A model generated the notes under the pieces. The model was not told where the DNA came from, searched no databases, and saw only the letters and a list, made by a program, of their open reading frames with translations. From assembly GCA_937888365.1 (NCBI GenBank), contig CALBFA010000103.1, positions 1 to 64,000 on the forward strand: a stretch of 64,000 nucleotides of DNA, given 5' to 3'. Both the position numbers and the translations under genes were made by a program. This document shows positions 1-8,540 of the stretch, in pieces. The number at the start of each line of letters is the position of its first letter. Within the stretch, counting starts at the first letter, position 1. The DNA is from an uncultured Fidelibacterota bacterium. Its GTDB lineage: Bacteria; Fidelibacterota; UBA8477; JABMPR01.

Positions 1-149
1 GGCAACGACTTTTTTTCAAAATCAATAGGGTTACATTAATTTTGAGTCAATGCGTCATATTATCCTAACATGTTGATAAATATTAAATAATTGATTTAGA
101 CCACAAAAATACTAGTTTAATCTCAGTTAAAAAAATAGGGGATTTAGTC

Positions 150-1598
150 ATGCATTTAAAAAGTAAAGTTTTATCAAAAATATGGCGTTTTAAGTTGTTC
201 ATATTTCTTTTCCCCATAATATCTATTGCACAATTCTCAACATCTGAGCCCCTCATACAATTGCCAGGGATAAATGACCAGGTTGACATCCAAAGCGATT
301 GGTGGGGTGAACAAGCCAAATACATGACATGGATAAATTATAATGACAACGTCTATTCTCTCTGTGTCCAAAAAATATTCCCAAACATCGATACTATGAT
401 AATCGTTCAGACAAGTACTAACACATTGTATAAGCCATCCATTACAATAGATGGAGACGGTTTAAAATTAGCATGGTCCGAACAAAATGATGCCTTTTGG
501 TCTCTGAAATTGACATCATTCGATGTGAATATCTGGAGCGAACCTTATACCTTAATGGCAGACGCACCAGACACCATTAAAGCAGACATTAATAATCGCA
601 GAGCCGCTTGGTCGTGTGGAGGAGAATTGTTTTTCATGATTTTTTCTGATTCTACCACCACTGGAGCCCAAGTTATTGATGTTGATGGCTGCAATAATCC
701 CTCTATAAATCAATATGGAGGTGCCTATAGCGAGAGTATTGTATATGAAAAAAATATGATTGATTCGAGCGAAATCGTGTTCGCCTCCTTAAATAGTTAT
801 ACCGGCGATATGACATGGGATTTTGAGGTTTTCTCAAATGGCTGCTTGAATCGGAATCCTGAAATCGGCTCGGTAGACAATATAAGTTTCGAAACCTACA
901 AAGATGGGCAATGGGGGATTAGCTATGCACCATTTTATTCATTTGATTACATGAGTGAACATCTGGACGTAAATGCAAATTATCGACATCCAACACAATT
1001 TACATTTGGGATTCCTGTCAGCGGAAGTCGAGAAGATATTGACGATTATTTACTGATTTACGATAGCGATTCTCTTGACGGAAATTCTGAAATTATGGCA
1101 TTATTTCAAGGGATTATGTCAGGCGTTGAATCAACGATTAATATATCAAACTTACCAGGCAGCGACACGTGGCCAGTATTGACGCAATATGGGAATTATG
1201 ACACATTGTATATTGCTGTGATTTGGCAACACGAAACTGAAACGGGGACAGAAATATGGTGGGCGAAAGCAGGTGTCGATTTGCCACAAGGCGATATTCA
1301 GTCCGAGCTTGTCAATCCGACGAATTTCAAACTACATCAGAATTATCCGAACCCATTTAATCCAAGTACAAAAATAACTTATAACTTGACTAAAAATGCG
1401 GAAATAATCCTAAATATTTATGACGTAAAAGGACACATGATTCAAACAATCTGTTCAGGTTTTACGCAAGCTGGTTCATATAGTTATAAATGGAATGGTA
1501 CGAATAATTCTGGACTTTCTGTACCCACAGGAATCTATTTTGCTCGAATGGAAACGTCGAATTATTCTGAAACGATTAAGATGCTGTATCTAAAATGA
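150..1598 (+). CDS. Secreted protein with T9SS C-terminal sorting domain
   Basis: Function unknown; predicted to be exported and then moved across the outer membrane by the type IX secretion system. Residues about 1-28 form a basic, hydrophobic signal peptide ending near SIAQF. The middle (about 30-390) is a beta-rich region without a recognised catalytic motif, with Asp/Trp-rich strands that look propeller-like. The last 85 residues are a typical sorting domain: YPNPFNPSTKI, then a NIYDVKG segment, then a GIYFARM strand and a final LYLK. An AGGGGA Shine-Dalgarno-like stretch lies just before the ATG. A rho-independent terminator follows, so it appears to be a single-gene unit. The sorting domain is clear; the cargo role is open. 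Confidence 0.85.
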   Translation: MHLKSKVLSKIWRFKLFIFLFPIISIAQFSTSEPLIQLPGINDQVDIQSDWWGEQAKYMTWINYNDNVYSLCVQKIFPNIDTMIIVQTSTNTLYKPSITIDGDGLKLAWSEQNDAFWSLKLTSFDVNIWSEPYTLMADAPDTIKADINNRRAAWSCGGELFFMIFSDSTTTGAQVIDVDGCNNPSINQYGGAYSESIVYEKNMIDSSEIVFASLNSYTGDMTWDFEVFSNGCLNRNPEIGSVDNISFETYKDGQWGISYAPFYSFDYMSEHLDVNANYRHPTQFTFGIPVSGSREDIDDYLLIYDSDSLDGNSEIMALFQGIMSGVESTINISNLPGSDTWPVLTQYGNYDTLYIAVIWQHETETGTEIWWAKAGVDLPQGDIQSELVNPTNFKLHQNYPNPFNPSTKITYNLTKNAEIILNIYDVKGHMIQTICSGFTQAGSYSYKWNGTNNSGLSVPTGIYFARMETSNYSETIKMLYLK

Positions 1599-1621
1599 TA
1601 TTCTGTTTATAAAGTAAAATC

Positions 1622-1654
1622 AAAGCCTCTGTTTAATCAGGGGCTTTTTCTTTT
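1622..1654 (+). terminator. Rho-independent terminator after the first T9SS cargo gene
   Basis: AAAGCCTCTG pairs with CAGGGGCTTT (one G-U pair) around a short TTTAAT-type loop, followed by a T-rich run. It lies 24 bases past the stop codon. Confidence 0.8.
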
Positions 1655-1792
1655 GTCTCCAAAATCTCATCAAATTTCAAGATGCAATCTTTGCTAATTT
1701 ATTCATTAAACTTAATGACAAGAGTAATCATACACCAAAAAGTGACTGTCTTTTATAGTGCTATAGCCTGAGATAAAATTAGTTTCAGCCCT

Positions 1793-2296
1793 ATGGAAAT
1801 TTTATCAATTGCTGTCATAAGTATCATCACATTCATCGCCGTTGTCTCCTCCTGGGTGTTTTTTTCGGGAACATTCATTATGACCATTTTAGCATTGGTG
1901 ATGGCTTGGTGGGGTGGATTTCAAGGTGAGATTCAGATTATCCACATCATACTATTATTCGCATTGTCGGCAATACTGGAAGTCATCGAATTTGGATTGG
2001 GAGCTGTTGTCGCGAAACAATATGGCGCTTCAAAACGGAGTACAATTTTGTCTATTGTCGGCGGTATTGTTGGAACAATTCTCGGGGGAAGCGTCTTTAT
2101 TTTCATTGGCGCTTTGATAGGACTTCTAACGGGTGCTTATCTGGGAGCCTATTGGGGCGAGCGTCAAGACGGAAAATCGCAAAACGAAGCGAAACGCGCA
2201 GCGCTGGCCGTTTTAGCAGGGACCATTACAAGTAAAGTTCTAAAATCAGTCGCCGTTGTTTGGATTGGTTTTTGGTTAATACAGGTCGCAGGGTGA
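1793..2296 (+). CDS. DUF456 family membrane protein
   Basis: Small inner-membrane protein of unknown function. The 167 residues hold about four hydrophobic helices. The region KQYGASKRSTILSIVGGIVG and the later glycine-rich GALIGLLTGAYLGAYWGE match the small-residue helix packing typical of DUF456 proteins, followed by a short charged loop and a last helix. Family length is normally 150-170 residues, so it looks complete. It starts 195 bases after the previous gene, behind that gene's terminator, and precedes the DUF4159 gene by about 130 bases. Co-transcription with the DUF4159 cluster is possible but not shown. Confidence 0.75.
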   Translation: MEILSIAVISIITFIAVVSSWVFFSGTFIMTILALVMAWWGGFQGEIQIIHIILLFALSAILEVIEFGLGAVVAKQYGASKRSTILSIVGGIVGTILGGSVFIFIGALIGLLTGAYLGAYWGERQDGKSQNEAKRAALAVLAGTITSKVLKSVAVVWIGFWLIQVAG

Positions 2297-2350
2297 TAAA
2301 TAAATTGAGTGTCCGGTAGATGTCGCAAATAAATGCAAATAAATGCAGAT

Positions 2351-2418
2351 AAAAGATAAAAGATAAAATTGTGAAAAATATACTTTCAAAAGGAAAATAT
2401 AATCAGCGAAAATCAGCG
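2351..2418 (+). repeat. 68-bp dispersed repeat, copy 1
   Basis: By my alignment this matches 3127-3194 at 64 of 68 positions (substitutions only). It begins AAAAGATAAAAGATAAAATT and ends in a CAGCGAAAAT-CAGCG tail. It lies immediately upstream of, and partly inside, the longest ORF of the DUF4159 gene. Confidence 0.85.
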
Positions 2419-2424
2419 CGATTA

Positions 2425-3087
2425 GTGGGAAAGGTCAATCGACATATTAGAGGGTCGATTTTAATTATGGTATTTGCATCATCTCTCTTTTCCCAAGATT
2501 TTCAATTGGCGCGTTTGCACTATGGTGGTGGCGGTGATTGGTATGCTAATCCAAGTTCCTTGCCAAACCTCATCAATTTCGTGAATCAAGAAACGACTTT
2601 AAAACTTGATGATACAGAAGCAAGAGTCAAACTCAGTGATGGAAATTTATACAATTTCCCATTTCTATATCTCACGGGTCACGGCAATATTAAATTTACG
2701 TCTGACGAAGTTTATCGCTTAAGAGATTATTTAACCCAAGGTGGATTCCTCCATGCGGATGATAATTATGGATTAGATGAATCCTTTCGTCGAGAGATGA
2801 AGCGCGTTTTCCCTAATAAAGAATGGGTCGAGTTACCCGCGACGCATCCCATATTTAATACGAAATTTAGTTTCCCTAATGGCTTGCCTAAGATACATGA
2901 ACATGATGGCAAACGTCCCCAAGCTCTTGGATTATTTCACGAAGGGAAACTCGTCGTCCTTTATACCTATGAATCGGATTTAGGCGATGGCTGGGAAGAT
3001 TTGGAAGTCCATAAAGATGGCGAAACTAAACATTTAGCGGCACTTAAAATGGGCGTCAATATTTTGATGTATTGCTTTATGCCTTAA
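2425..3087 (+). CDS. DUF4159 domain protein, exported
   Basis: Predicted periplasmic protein with a DUF4159 domain, which has a glutamine-amidotransferase-like fold; no enzymatic activity is established. The domain covers nearly the whole mature protein: FQLARLHYGGGGDWYANP at the start, LTGHGNI in the middle, then GGFLHADDNYGLD, LPATHPIF and YTYESDLGDGWED. The ORF track starts at GTG 2371, but that codon lies inside a dispersed 68-bp repeat; the GTG at 2425 gives a compact signal peptide (basic n-region, ILIMVFASSLFSQ) and is preferred, though neither start has a good ribosome-binding site. It precedes the DUF4175 gene, its usual neighbour in FCB genomes. Confidence 0.8.
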   Translation: MGKVNRHIRGSILIMVFASSLFSQDFQLARLHYGGGGDWYANPSSLPNLINFVNQETTLKLDDTEARVKLSDGNLYNFPFLYLTGHGNIKFTSDEVYRLRDYLTQGGFLHADDNYGLDESFRREMKRVFPNKEWVELPATHPIFNTKFSFPNGLPKIHEHDGKRPQALGLFHEGKLVVLYTYESDLGDGWEDLEVHKDGETKHLAALKMGVNILMYCFMP

Positions 3088-3126
3088 TGAAAAAATATTT
3101 AACACAGATAAATGCAGATAAAAAAC

Positions 3127-3194
3127 AAAAGATAAAAGATAAAATTGTGCAAAATAGACTTTCAAATGGAAAATATAATCAGCGAAAATTAGCG
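3127..3194 (+). repeat. 68-bp dispersed repeat, copy 2
   Basis: Second copy of the 2351-2418 element, again located immediately upstream of a gene of the same cluster. Just before it lies CACAGATAAATGCAGATAAA, a phrase whose relatives also occur before copy 1 and near 31059 (GCAGATAAACGCAG). Confidence 0.85.
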
Positions 3195-3226
3195 AGAGAA
3201 GAAAGTTTGAACGCGAAGAGAAGTAA

Positions 3227-6200
3227 TTGACAGAAGTAAGCAGAAATAAATCAATTATAATTGATGTAAATCCATTTAAAATGGTCTTTAAACCATTTGC
3301 CAGCGCCATTGCGAGAGGATTTCGTACAAAAAGTCTTTTAAGTCTTGGACTCTTATTACTCATAATATTTTTTGGTATTATAAGCGCTGAATCAATTCGT
3401 TATTTCGACTCTGAAATGCGCTGGTTTCTCCTTCGAATATTTATTGGGATAGGCCTTTTTGGCGCAGCCTCAATTGCGATTCTAACACAACTTTTATCAA
3501 ATCAAAAATTAAAAAGCACGACCTCGATTTCCATCACAAAAGCATTGAGTGAGAAATTGCATGAGGGAGGTCAAATAATATTACAAGGCTTTCATCTTTC
3601 AAACGACCCGATGCAAGCGGGGATTTCGGTGGAGCTCAAAGACATCGCTATACAAAATGCCTTGTCTCAATTGCAACAAGTCGATGCTCATATCCTCTAC
3701 CCTGAATTTAGAATTAAAATATTGAAAAAACGCTTCACGCTTGTATCTGGAGCGCTATTGATTTTAGCCCTTATATTCTTTCAACCCATTTCCTTAGCAT
3801 TCACAAGAGTGATGCATCCATTTACCGTTTTCGAATATCCTATGCCCGTTATTATAAAAATTCAAGCTGATGACTATGACGTTTTGGCCGGCGATACGAT
3901 TCATGTTTCGGGACAAATATTGGGTCGTGAGGCTCAATCCGTACATCTTCTTATCGATTCAAAAAATCATCATAATGATAAAATCATCCGTGTCCGTGAT
4001 TCGAATTATGAGATGATTTTACCACGCGTTCAAGAATCTTTTAGCGTCATCGCATCCTCTAAAATGGCTTATTTCTGGGAGCCTTGGACATGGGCTCGTT
4101 CGGATATAATTTCTGTTCATGTCCTCAATCGCCCCGTTGTATCATCCATGGAAACAACCATCATTCCGCCGAAATACACAGGACTAGAAATTCAGATATC
4201 AACGGATAATGCGCGTAAAATCAGTACATTACCTGGGAGTAAAATTGAAATTAGGGGTAAGAGTACAAAGGCTTTGAGCCGTGCAGTCGTTCAATTTCAA
4301 ACAAAATCAGATATTGCATGCGACGTGAAAAGCGATGTCTTTTTTGCGAACTGGACGATTCATCAATCGGATAATTTTAAATTGAATATTTTTGATGATG
4401 ACTCAATCCCAAATTTGAATCCTCTCGAATATCTGGTTTATATTGACGAAGATGCAGCGCCTTATATCAAGATTATTTTGCCTGCTATGGATGTCTTACT
4501 CGGTGATAATGCGCAATTGCCCTTGCGCTTGAAAATTGGCGATGATTTCGGTTTTTCTAAACTATTGTTGAATTATCGAATTCTAAAACCCGACTATTTT
4601 GAGCCTGATTCGACGGTTTATAAAAGCAATATTAAGATTCCCTCTGATTCGAAGACAGCCGCTGAATTCGATTGGAATTGGGACTTATCGGAACTGAATC
4701 TTATCCCTGAATGGGGCGTCGAGTACTGGTTCCAAATTTATGACAATAATAATGTCTCAGGCTATTCAATGGCGAAATCAAAGGTTTATTCGGCGCGATT
4801 GCCATCCATGTTAGAAATGTTTGAACAAACGGATGCAAAGGAAAAAGAGATTCGTCAAGATACAGAATCCGTTTTGGAATCTGTCAAAGACATCAAAGAA
4901 AAAATTGATCAACTTGCCATGGAAGTTAAGAAAGATCAGCAACTCGATTGGAATCAGCAGCAAGATGCTCAAAACGCTATGGCGGATATGAAAGCCTTAG
5001 AACAGCAGCTGGAAGCCATCAGTGAAGAGTTGGACAAAATGATTCAGGAATCACAAGAACAGAATCTTTTTGACGACGAAACATTGAATCAATTCGAAGA
5101 ACTTCAAAAGATGTTTGAAAATCTCATGACGCAAGAATTGAAAGAAGCCATGCGAAACCTTCAAGACGCTATGGAGGAAAATAATCCCCAAGCTATGGAA
5201 AATGCCATGTCTGAGTTTCAGCAATCGATGGACGAATTTAAAAAAAGTCTGGAACGCACTTTAGAATTATTCAAGCAAGTCGAGATGGAACAGAAGATGG
5301 ACGAACTTTCATCGCGGATGGCAGAGATGGCGAAACAGCAAGAAGAATTGTTGAATTCCATGGATGAAAACAGTCCCGAAACAACGGCGGCACTTGAAGA
5401 AAATATTGAAAAAGCATTTGAACAAGCTCAAAAAGTGGCAGAGGAATTAAAAGAACTTGCCGAAGAAAATGAGAATTTAGACACGAGTCAATTGGACGAA
5501 CTTCAATCTGAAATGTCTGAATCTGGCGCAAAAGAAGATTTAAGTGAAGCGACGGATCAATTTAAAGAAGGGAATATGGAAGCGGGCAAGCCGTCTGCGA
5601 AATCAGCCCAGAAAAAATTACAAAAAATGGCGCAACAAGCGGGACAAATGCAACAAGGGATGCAGCAACAAATGATGGAACAAGTCATGGGAGAATTTCG
5701 AAAAATCCTCATGAAAACCTTGTCTCTCAGTCAACGTCAGGAGGCCCTTGAAAGTGAAACGAAAAAAGCGCGTTCCACCAGTTCGACTTTACGAGATTAT
5801 GCAGATGATCAATACGACTTAACGCGCAATATTCAGCAAATTGCCGCTGAACTTTCGGATTTAGGCAACGAGACATTCGCCGTATCGGGGAAAAGTGCGA
5901 AGCAATTAGGCAAAGCATTGTCCGCGATGCAAGAGGCTATTTCCGAGATGGAAAGTCGTCGACCGGGTCAGGCGGCGGGTCAACAAAAAGGTGCACGACA
6001 AGCGTTGAATCAACTCGCGCAAGACCTCGCATCGTCCATGCAATCATTAGAAGAAGGTGGCCAAGCGTCTGGATTTCAACAGTATATGGAATCGCTCCAA
6101 AAAATGGCCGGCCAGCAACAAGGTTTAAATCAAGAAACGATGATGCAAATGGGGCAAGGCAATCAATCCATGATGCAACAAATGGCGAGACGTCAGTCAG

Positions 6201-6613
6201 CCTTAAGAGATCAATTGGGCCAAATTGAGCAAGGAATGGGGAATGATGGCCGCATGCTCGGAGATTTAGGAAAAATCGGTGAAGAGATGGAAGCCGTCGC
6301 CAAAGAACTCAATGCGAAGCGACCTAATAAAAAAGTTGTTGAGCAGCAGGAACGTATTTTGTCCAAATTGTTAGATGCTCAACGCTCCGCTCATCAACGT
6401 GATTTTAGCAAAAAACGCAAATCCGAGACGGCCTCGGAAATTAATAATTCAAGTCTTAGGATAGAGCTTCCCGACGATTTAGGCGAGAAGCGAAATATTC
6501 TCTACGAAGAATTGATTTACAGCCTAAAACAGTCATATACGCCAGAAGAGCGCGCACTGATTCAGCAATATTTCCAACTTTTAGAAGAGATGGAGACACC
6601 CCTTGCGCCGTAA
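3227..6613 (+). CDS. DUF4175 family membrane protein with long coiled coil
   Basis: Large envelope protein of unknown function. Two membrane helices lie near residues 34-54 and 65-86 and a third near 172-192. A beta-rich extracytoplasmic region follows (about 200-530). From about 540 to 1060 the chain is a Gln/Glu/Met/Lys-rich helical region with heptad character and runs such as GQMQQGMQQQMMEQ. The 1128 residues are within the normal range for DUF4175. The TTG start at 3227 gives a short basic N-terminus before the first helix; an in-frame ATG at 3281 is an alternative. The stop overlaps the start of the TPR gene by 11 bases, suggesting translational coupling. Related loci usually also carry MoxR ATPase and DUF58 genes, which are not in this window. 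Confidence 0.8.
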   Translation: MTEVSRNKSIIIDVNPFKMVFKPFASAIARGFRTKSLLSLGLLLLIIFFGIISAESIRYFDSEMRWFLLRIFIGIGLFGAASIAILTQLLSNQKLKSTTSISITKALSEKLHEGGQIILQGFHLSNDPMQAGISVELKDIAIQNALSQLQQVDAHILYPEFRIKILKKRFTLVSGALLILALIFFQPISLAFTRVMHPFTVFEYPMPVIIKIQADDYDVLAGDTIHVSGQILGREAQSVHLLIDSKNHHNDKIIRVRDSNYEMILPRVQESFSVIASSKMAYFWEPWTWARSDIISVHVLNRPVVSSMETTIIPPKYTGLEIQISTDNARKISTLPGSKIEIRGKSTKALSRAVVQFQTKSDIACDVKSDVFFANWTIHQSDNFKLNIFDDDSIPNLNPLEYLVYIDEDAAPYIKIILPAMDVLLGDNAQLPLRLKIGDDFGFSKLLLNYRILKPDYFEPDSTVYKSNIKIPSDSKTAAEFDWNWDLSELNLIPEWGVEYWFQIYDNNNVSGYSMAKSKVYSARLPSMLEMFEQTDAKEKEIRQDTESVLESVKDIKEKIDQLAMEVKKDQQLDWNQQQDAQNAMADMKALEQQLEAISEELDKMIQESQEQNLFDDETLNQFEELQKMFENLMTQELKEAMRNLQDAMEENNPQAMENAMSEFQQSMDEFKKSLERTLELFKQVEMEQKMDELSSRMAEMAKQQEELLNSMDENSPETTAALEENIEKAFEQAQKVAEELKELAEENENLDTSQLDELQSEMSESGAKEDLSEATDQFKEGNMEAGKPSAKSAQKKLQKMAQQAGQMQQGMQQQMMEQVMGEFRKILMKTLSLSQRQEALESETKKARSTSSTLRDYADDQYDLTRNIQQIAAELSDLGNETFAVSGKSAKQLGKALSAMQEAISEMESRRPGQAAGQQKGARQALNQLAQDLASSMQSLEEGGQASGFQQYMESLQKMAGQQQGLNQETMMQMGQGNQSMMQQMARRQSALRDQLGQIEQGMGNDGRMLGDLGKIGEEMEAVAKELNAKRPNKKVVEQQERILSKLLDAQRSAHQRDFSKKRKSETASEINNSSLRIELPDDLGEKRNILYEELIYSLKQSYTPEERALIQQYFQLLEEMETPLAP

Positions 6614-8495
6614 AAATTTACCATTTCTATTTTCAATGTTGTTGATTTTTGTTCTATCATTGATGTCTCCTATTTATGGACAAAAGAGTCAGAGACAAGC
6701 GTTTGATATCCAATATAAGCGAGCTCAAAGTTACGAGCGATTCGGACAAAATGATGAAGCCTTAGCTTTGTATCTTTCGATTTTGGAAAAGAATCCAGAT
6801 GAGCGTCGCGCTTATTATCGCGCAATGCAACTCTACGAAGCTAATGAAAATTGGGACGGTCAGTTGACATTATTAGGGGAACGCTTAAAGCTATCTCCAC
6901 AAGATATAGAATTAAGAGCCGATGAAGCACGCATCCGCTATGGCATGGGCGAAAAGGAATTGGCGAAAGAAATTTGGGAGACGATTGTTGAAAATGCAGG
7001 TCGCAGCGAGAATGTATTTCGCCTTGTTTCAAACGCACAAATTCGAACCCAAGCTCTGGATTTAGCGAAAGCAACCTTGTTAGCGGGACGTCAGAAATTG
7101 GGACGGAATTCATTATTTGCCAACGACTTAGCGCGCCTCTATAAAGTGAGGGGCGAAATAGATTTAGCGACACAGGAACTATTGCTCTATTTCGATGCAA
7201 ATACCCACGCAAAAAACTATATAGAGCGCGAACTCGTCGGTTTTCTAGACAATCCTGATAATCTTCCTATCGTTATTGAAGCATTAAAAATATGGGGAAA
7301 ACAGACGGACAATATTTTGGCGTCTATAGATTTTAGTGTTACAATTTTACTTCATGAAAAGAAATATGATGATGCGGTTCATGAAATTTCGGCTCAGACA
7401 CCAAGCATCCTCGCCCCTCAAACGCTTTTGAATTATGCCATGAGTTTTGAGGCAGAAAAAGCCTGGAGCGCAGCTCAAAAGGTTTATGAAAAACTCATTT
7501 TAGAAACGAAAAATGAGAAATATGCTGGAGCTGCTATTTTGGGTTTAGGACGCGCTATTGAGCATCAAGTTTTAGAAAATAACGAGGAACAATCCATGGC
7601 TGGATTTTATGAGGGGAACACCTTTTTTGCGATTCCTTTTGTTTTTTCGGGTTCGAATCAAGAAAAATTGAATGAGGCGATTTCACTATATAAAGATTTG
7701 GATCGGGGGCAAAAAAGCGGTCTCCGCGCCGAAGCAGTATTTCGCCTAAGTGATTTGCAGCTTCGCGTTTTAAGCGACACCGATTCAGCAATCAAAGGTT
7801 TTGAAACCGTTATGATGACGCCAAGTAATAGAAATTTGCAACAAGAGGCGGGCTTTCGCCTTATTGAATGTCACCTTGTGAAAGGCGATACGGTTGCCGC
7901 AAAAAACATATGGAATCAAGTCATTACATTGACAGGTGCCGACGAAGATGATTCCCAATTTATTGCGGAAAATTTGCGGATATCCCTTCATTCAAAAAAT
8001 TGGACGTATCTAAAAAAAGCCTTGTTAAATCTTTCCGGTTCAACGCGTCCCGCCGATCCGCTATTTAATGATGGCTTGGAACTGTCGTCATTTATAGAAG
8101 GCAATGGGACCTTAGAGGATGAAAATCTCAAGCGCTATTTGGAAGCAGAAGTTCTCATTGGGCGACACAAACTCAGCGAAGCGTCAAAATTACTGAAACT
8201 GATTCAAAGGGGAGACGTGGCAGACGACGCGGCGATTCGAAGAATTGAGCTTTTAATGCTGTTGAAGCAATTCAAAGCAGCCGAAGATGAACTAAATATC
8301 TTTTTAGAAAAGTATGAAACGTCGGATTGGTTTGATGTCGCACTTATCTGGAATGCGGAGTTACAGGAAAAAAGAGGCGTAGAAAATGTGACGTTAATTC
8401 CTCATTATGAACGCGTCCTTGTGGAACGACCCTATTCTCTTTATGCGTCCCAATGTCTGACAAAAATTCGTCAACTTCGTGGCGATTTTAATTAA
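6603..8495 (+). CDS. Exported TPR-repeat protein
   Basis: Predicted periplasmic protein-interaction scaffold. A signal peptide spans about residues 1-26 (LPFLFSMLLIFVLSLMSPIYGQ). The remainder is almost entirely helical with tetratricopeptide-like repeats, for example around AQSYERFGQNDEALALYLSI and in the second half around AEAVFRLSDLQLRVLSDTDSA. No catalytic motif is visible. The TTG start overlaps the end of the DUF4175 gene by 11 bases, and the next gene begins 45 bases downstream, so DUF4159-DUF4175-TPR and the following gene look like one operon. It probably works with the coiled-coil protein at the inner membrane. Confidence 0.8.
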   Translation: MRRKNLPFLFSMLLIFVLSLMSPIYGQKSQRQAFDIQYKRAQSYERFGQNDEALALYLSILEKNPDERRAYYRAMQLYEANENWDGQLTLLGERLKLSPQDIELRADEARIRYGMGEKELAKEIWETIVENAGRSENVFRLVSNAQIRTQALDLAKATLLAGRQKLGRNSLFANDLARLYKVRGEIDLATQELLLYFDANTHAKNYIERELVGFLDNPDNLPIVIEALKIWGKQTDNILASIDFSVTILLHEKKYDDAVHEISAQTPSILAPQTLLNYAMSFEAEKAWSAAQKVYEKLILETKNEKYAGAAILGLGRAIEHQVLENNEEQSMAGFYEGNTFFAIPFVFSGSNQEKLNEAISLYKDLDRGQKSGLRAEAVFRLSDLQLRVLSDTDSAIKGFETVMMTPSNRNLQQEAGFRLIECHLVKGDTVAAKNIWNQVITLTGADEDDSQFIAENLRISLHSKNWTYLKKALLNLSGSTRPADPLFNDGLELSSFIEGNGTLEDENLKRYLEAEVLIGRHKLSEASKLLKLIQRGDVADDAAIRRIELLMLLKQFKAAEDELNIFLEKYETSDWFDVALIWNAELQEKRGVENVTLIPHYERVLVERPYSLYASQCLTKIRQLRGDFN

Positions 8496-8540
8496 AATAT
8501 GCAAACGAACTGGCTGAAAATGACTGGAAAATACGTTTAA

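Noticed and set aside
1-149. A gene or element at the left edge
   Set aside because: Only AT-rich leader sequence of the first gene is visible; the minus-strand ORF 83-325 is a shadow of that gene's 5' end.
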